From Gammaproteobacteria bacterium (GTDB lineage: Bacteria > Pseudomonadota > Gammaproteobacteria > Steroidobacterales > Steroidobacteraceae), in the NCBI GenBank assembly GCA_030830595.1, contig JAURMS010000282.1, positions 1 to 6,514 on the forward strand: a stretch of DNA of 6,514 nucleotides. The letters are read 5' to 3'. The notes under the pieces were generated by a model that saw only the letters and a program-made list of their open reading frames with translations, had not been told where the DNA came from and searched no databases. A program made the position numbers and the translations under genes. Position 1 is the stretch's first letter. Each line of letters opens with the position of its first letter. Shown one piece after another: positions 5,731 to 6,514 of the stretch.

Positions 5731-6514
5731 TCAGGCCGCTGCGCCGCGACGATCGAGGGCAGCGATCAGGGCGTCCGTCACCACCTGTTGCCGTTCCGGT
5801 GTCAGCAGTGAGCCATCCCCGTCGGTGAGGTAGAACACGTCCTCCGCCCGCTCGCCGACGGTCATGATCTTGGCGCCGAGCAGGTTGAGACCCTGCTGCC
5901 AGAGAACCTTGCCGATCTCCGACAGCAGGCCCGGACGGTCGGCGGACACCAGTTCCAGGATGGTCCAGCGGCCAGACGAGTCGCGACTGAAACTGACCCC
6001 CGTCCGCGTGGTAAAGACCTTCAGCTGGCGCGCCACCCGGCGGGTGACGGTTTGCGGACTGAGCTCCCGGTCAGAGACCACCCGCCGCAGGGTGGTCTCG
6101 ATCAGGGTCAGCCGGTCCGGATCGGACACCGGGGCCCCACTGCCCTCGAGCACGTAGTAACTGTCCAGGCTCGACCCCTCGCGGGTCGGGGTGATCCGCG
6201 CGTCCATGATGGTCAAGCCCATCTGGTCGAGCGCAGCCGTGGCCCGGGCAAAACTGTGGCGACGACGGTAGGTGTGGACCAGGACGGCCGTCGCTCCGCC
6301 TCGCTGGGGGCCGCCACTGGCTGCCACCAGCACAGAGTGATCCTCGGGTTGGCGACGGGCCAGCAGCTCTGTGTGCCAGGCCACCTCCTGGGGATCGTGG
6401 CGCAGGAAATAGTCGTCATCCAGGTCGGCCCAGACCTGGCCGATGCGGTCGGCCGACACCTGGCTGCCGGCCAGCAGTTCTGTGTGCCAGGCCACCTCCT
6501 GGGGATCGTGGCGC
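5731..6514 (-). CDS. glnD: PII uridylyltransferase/uridylyl-removing enzyme GlnD, C-terminal part (5' end outside window)
   Basis: GlnD senses glutamine and adds UMP to, or removes it from, PII proteins, setting glutamine synthetase activity and nitrogen gene expression. Only the last 260 residues are in the window; the nucleotidyltransferase and HD domains lie beyond the right edge. Visible are the linker after the HD domain (LDDDYFLRHDPQEVAWHTE, residues 31-49 of the fragment), a first ACT domain (about 59-125) and a second ACT domain (about 184-255, with LELVSADRPGLLSEIGKVL and GAKIMTVGERAEDVFYLTD); these bind glutamine. The stop is 5 nt before dapC. The first 15 visible residues, RHDPQEVAWHTELLA, recur exactly 37 residues later as an almost perfect DNA repeat, unusual for this family. 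The reading frame stays open throughout. No start codon is in view; any start called near 6495 would be an artefact of the edge. Confidence 0.93.
   Translation of the reverse strand, partial: RHDPQEVAWHTELLAGSQVSADRIGQVWADLDDDYFLRHDPQEVAWHTELLARRQPEDHSVLVAASGGPQRGGATAVLVHTYRRRHSFARATAALDQMGLTIMDARITPTREGSSLDSYYVLEGSGAPVSDPDRLTLIETTLRRVVSDRELSPQTVTRRVARQLKVFTTRTGVSFSRDSSGRWTILELVSADRPGLLSEIGKVLWQQGLNLLGAKIMTVGERAEDVFYLTDGDGSLLTPERQQVVTDALIAALDRRGAAA
6358..6403 (-). repeat. Direct repeat, copy at the normal GlnD position
   Basis: A 46-nt sequence repeated at 6469-6514 with one mismatch (C at 6367, T at 6478). It encodes RHDPQEVAWHTELLA at the expected place just before the first ACT domain. 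The mismatch is synonymous (GAG versus GAA for the Glu before LLA). Confidence 0.9.
6469..6514 (-). repeat. Direct repeat, second copy ending at the window edge
   Basis: It matches 6358-6403 at 45 of 46 positions, offset 111 nt (37 codons), and keeps frame. It runs to the last base of the window, so its full extent is unknown. It could be the start of a second full 111-nt tandem unit in glnD or a misjoined sequence end. Confidence 0.9.

Noticed and set aside
6493..6495. GTG at the right edge as a start codon for a small ACT-domain protein
   Set aside because: It is the Val of HDPQEVAWH within glnD; the frame is open to the window edge, so the gene is simply cut.
1..6514. A previously undescribed system, mobile element, CRISPR array or RNA gene
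   Set aside because: Nearly all of the window is accounted for by six well-known housekeeping genes; no transposase, terminal repeats, tRNA/rRNA-like sequence or spaced repeat array was seen.

Overview
The window is ordinary, tightly packed bacterial chromosome. It is GC-rich, with mostly G/C third codon positions, and reads like a gammaproteobacterium. The glnD-dapC-dapD order and the long forms of PstC and PstA fit Chromatiales/Ectothiorhodospirales- or Xanthomonadales-like lineages, but this placement is an inference from gene order and protein character only.

Left half, + strand: a high-affinity phosphate uptake operon, pstC-pstA-pstB (123-3693). A good match to a PhoB-binding Pho box (32-49) is followed 11 bp later by a -10-like TACAAT (61-66), so transcription probably starts just upstream of pstC. 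The genes are closely coupled: pstC and pstA overlap by 8 nt, and pstA and pstB are 21 nt apart. PstC and PstA form the membrane channel and PstB is its ATPase. The binding protein gene pstS is not visible (it may lie left of the window), and phoU, which often follows pstB, is absent here.

Right half, - strand: the end of glnD (enters from the right edge, stop at 5731), then dapC (5725-4523), then dapD (stop at 3703). Gaps are 5 nt and about 1 nt, so this looks like one operon read right to left. DapD and DapC are consecutive steps of the succinylase branch of diaminopimelate/lysine synthesis. GlnD is the PII uridylyltransferase/uridylyl-removing nitrogen sensor, and only its C-terminal ACT region is present. 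The two operons converge, with 9 nt between the pstB and dapD stop codons and no intrinsic terminator visible.

Points worth a second look: the Pho promoter; a probable TTG start for dapD with an ideal Shine-Dalgarno; and a near-perfect in-frame 46-nt direct repeat with a 111-nt period (37 codons) inside glnD at the right edge, which is either a real duplication of the HD-to-ACT linker or an assembly artefact. I found no mobile element, RNA gene, CRISPR array or evidence of a new system. No stretch over about 120 nt lacks a gene or regulatory site.
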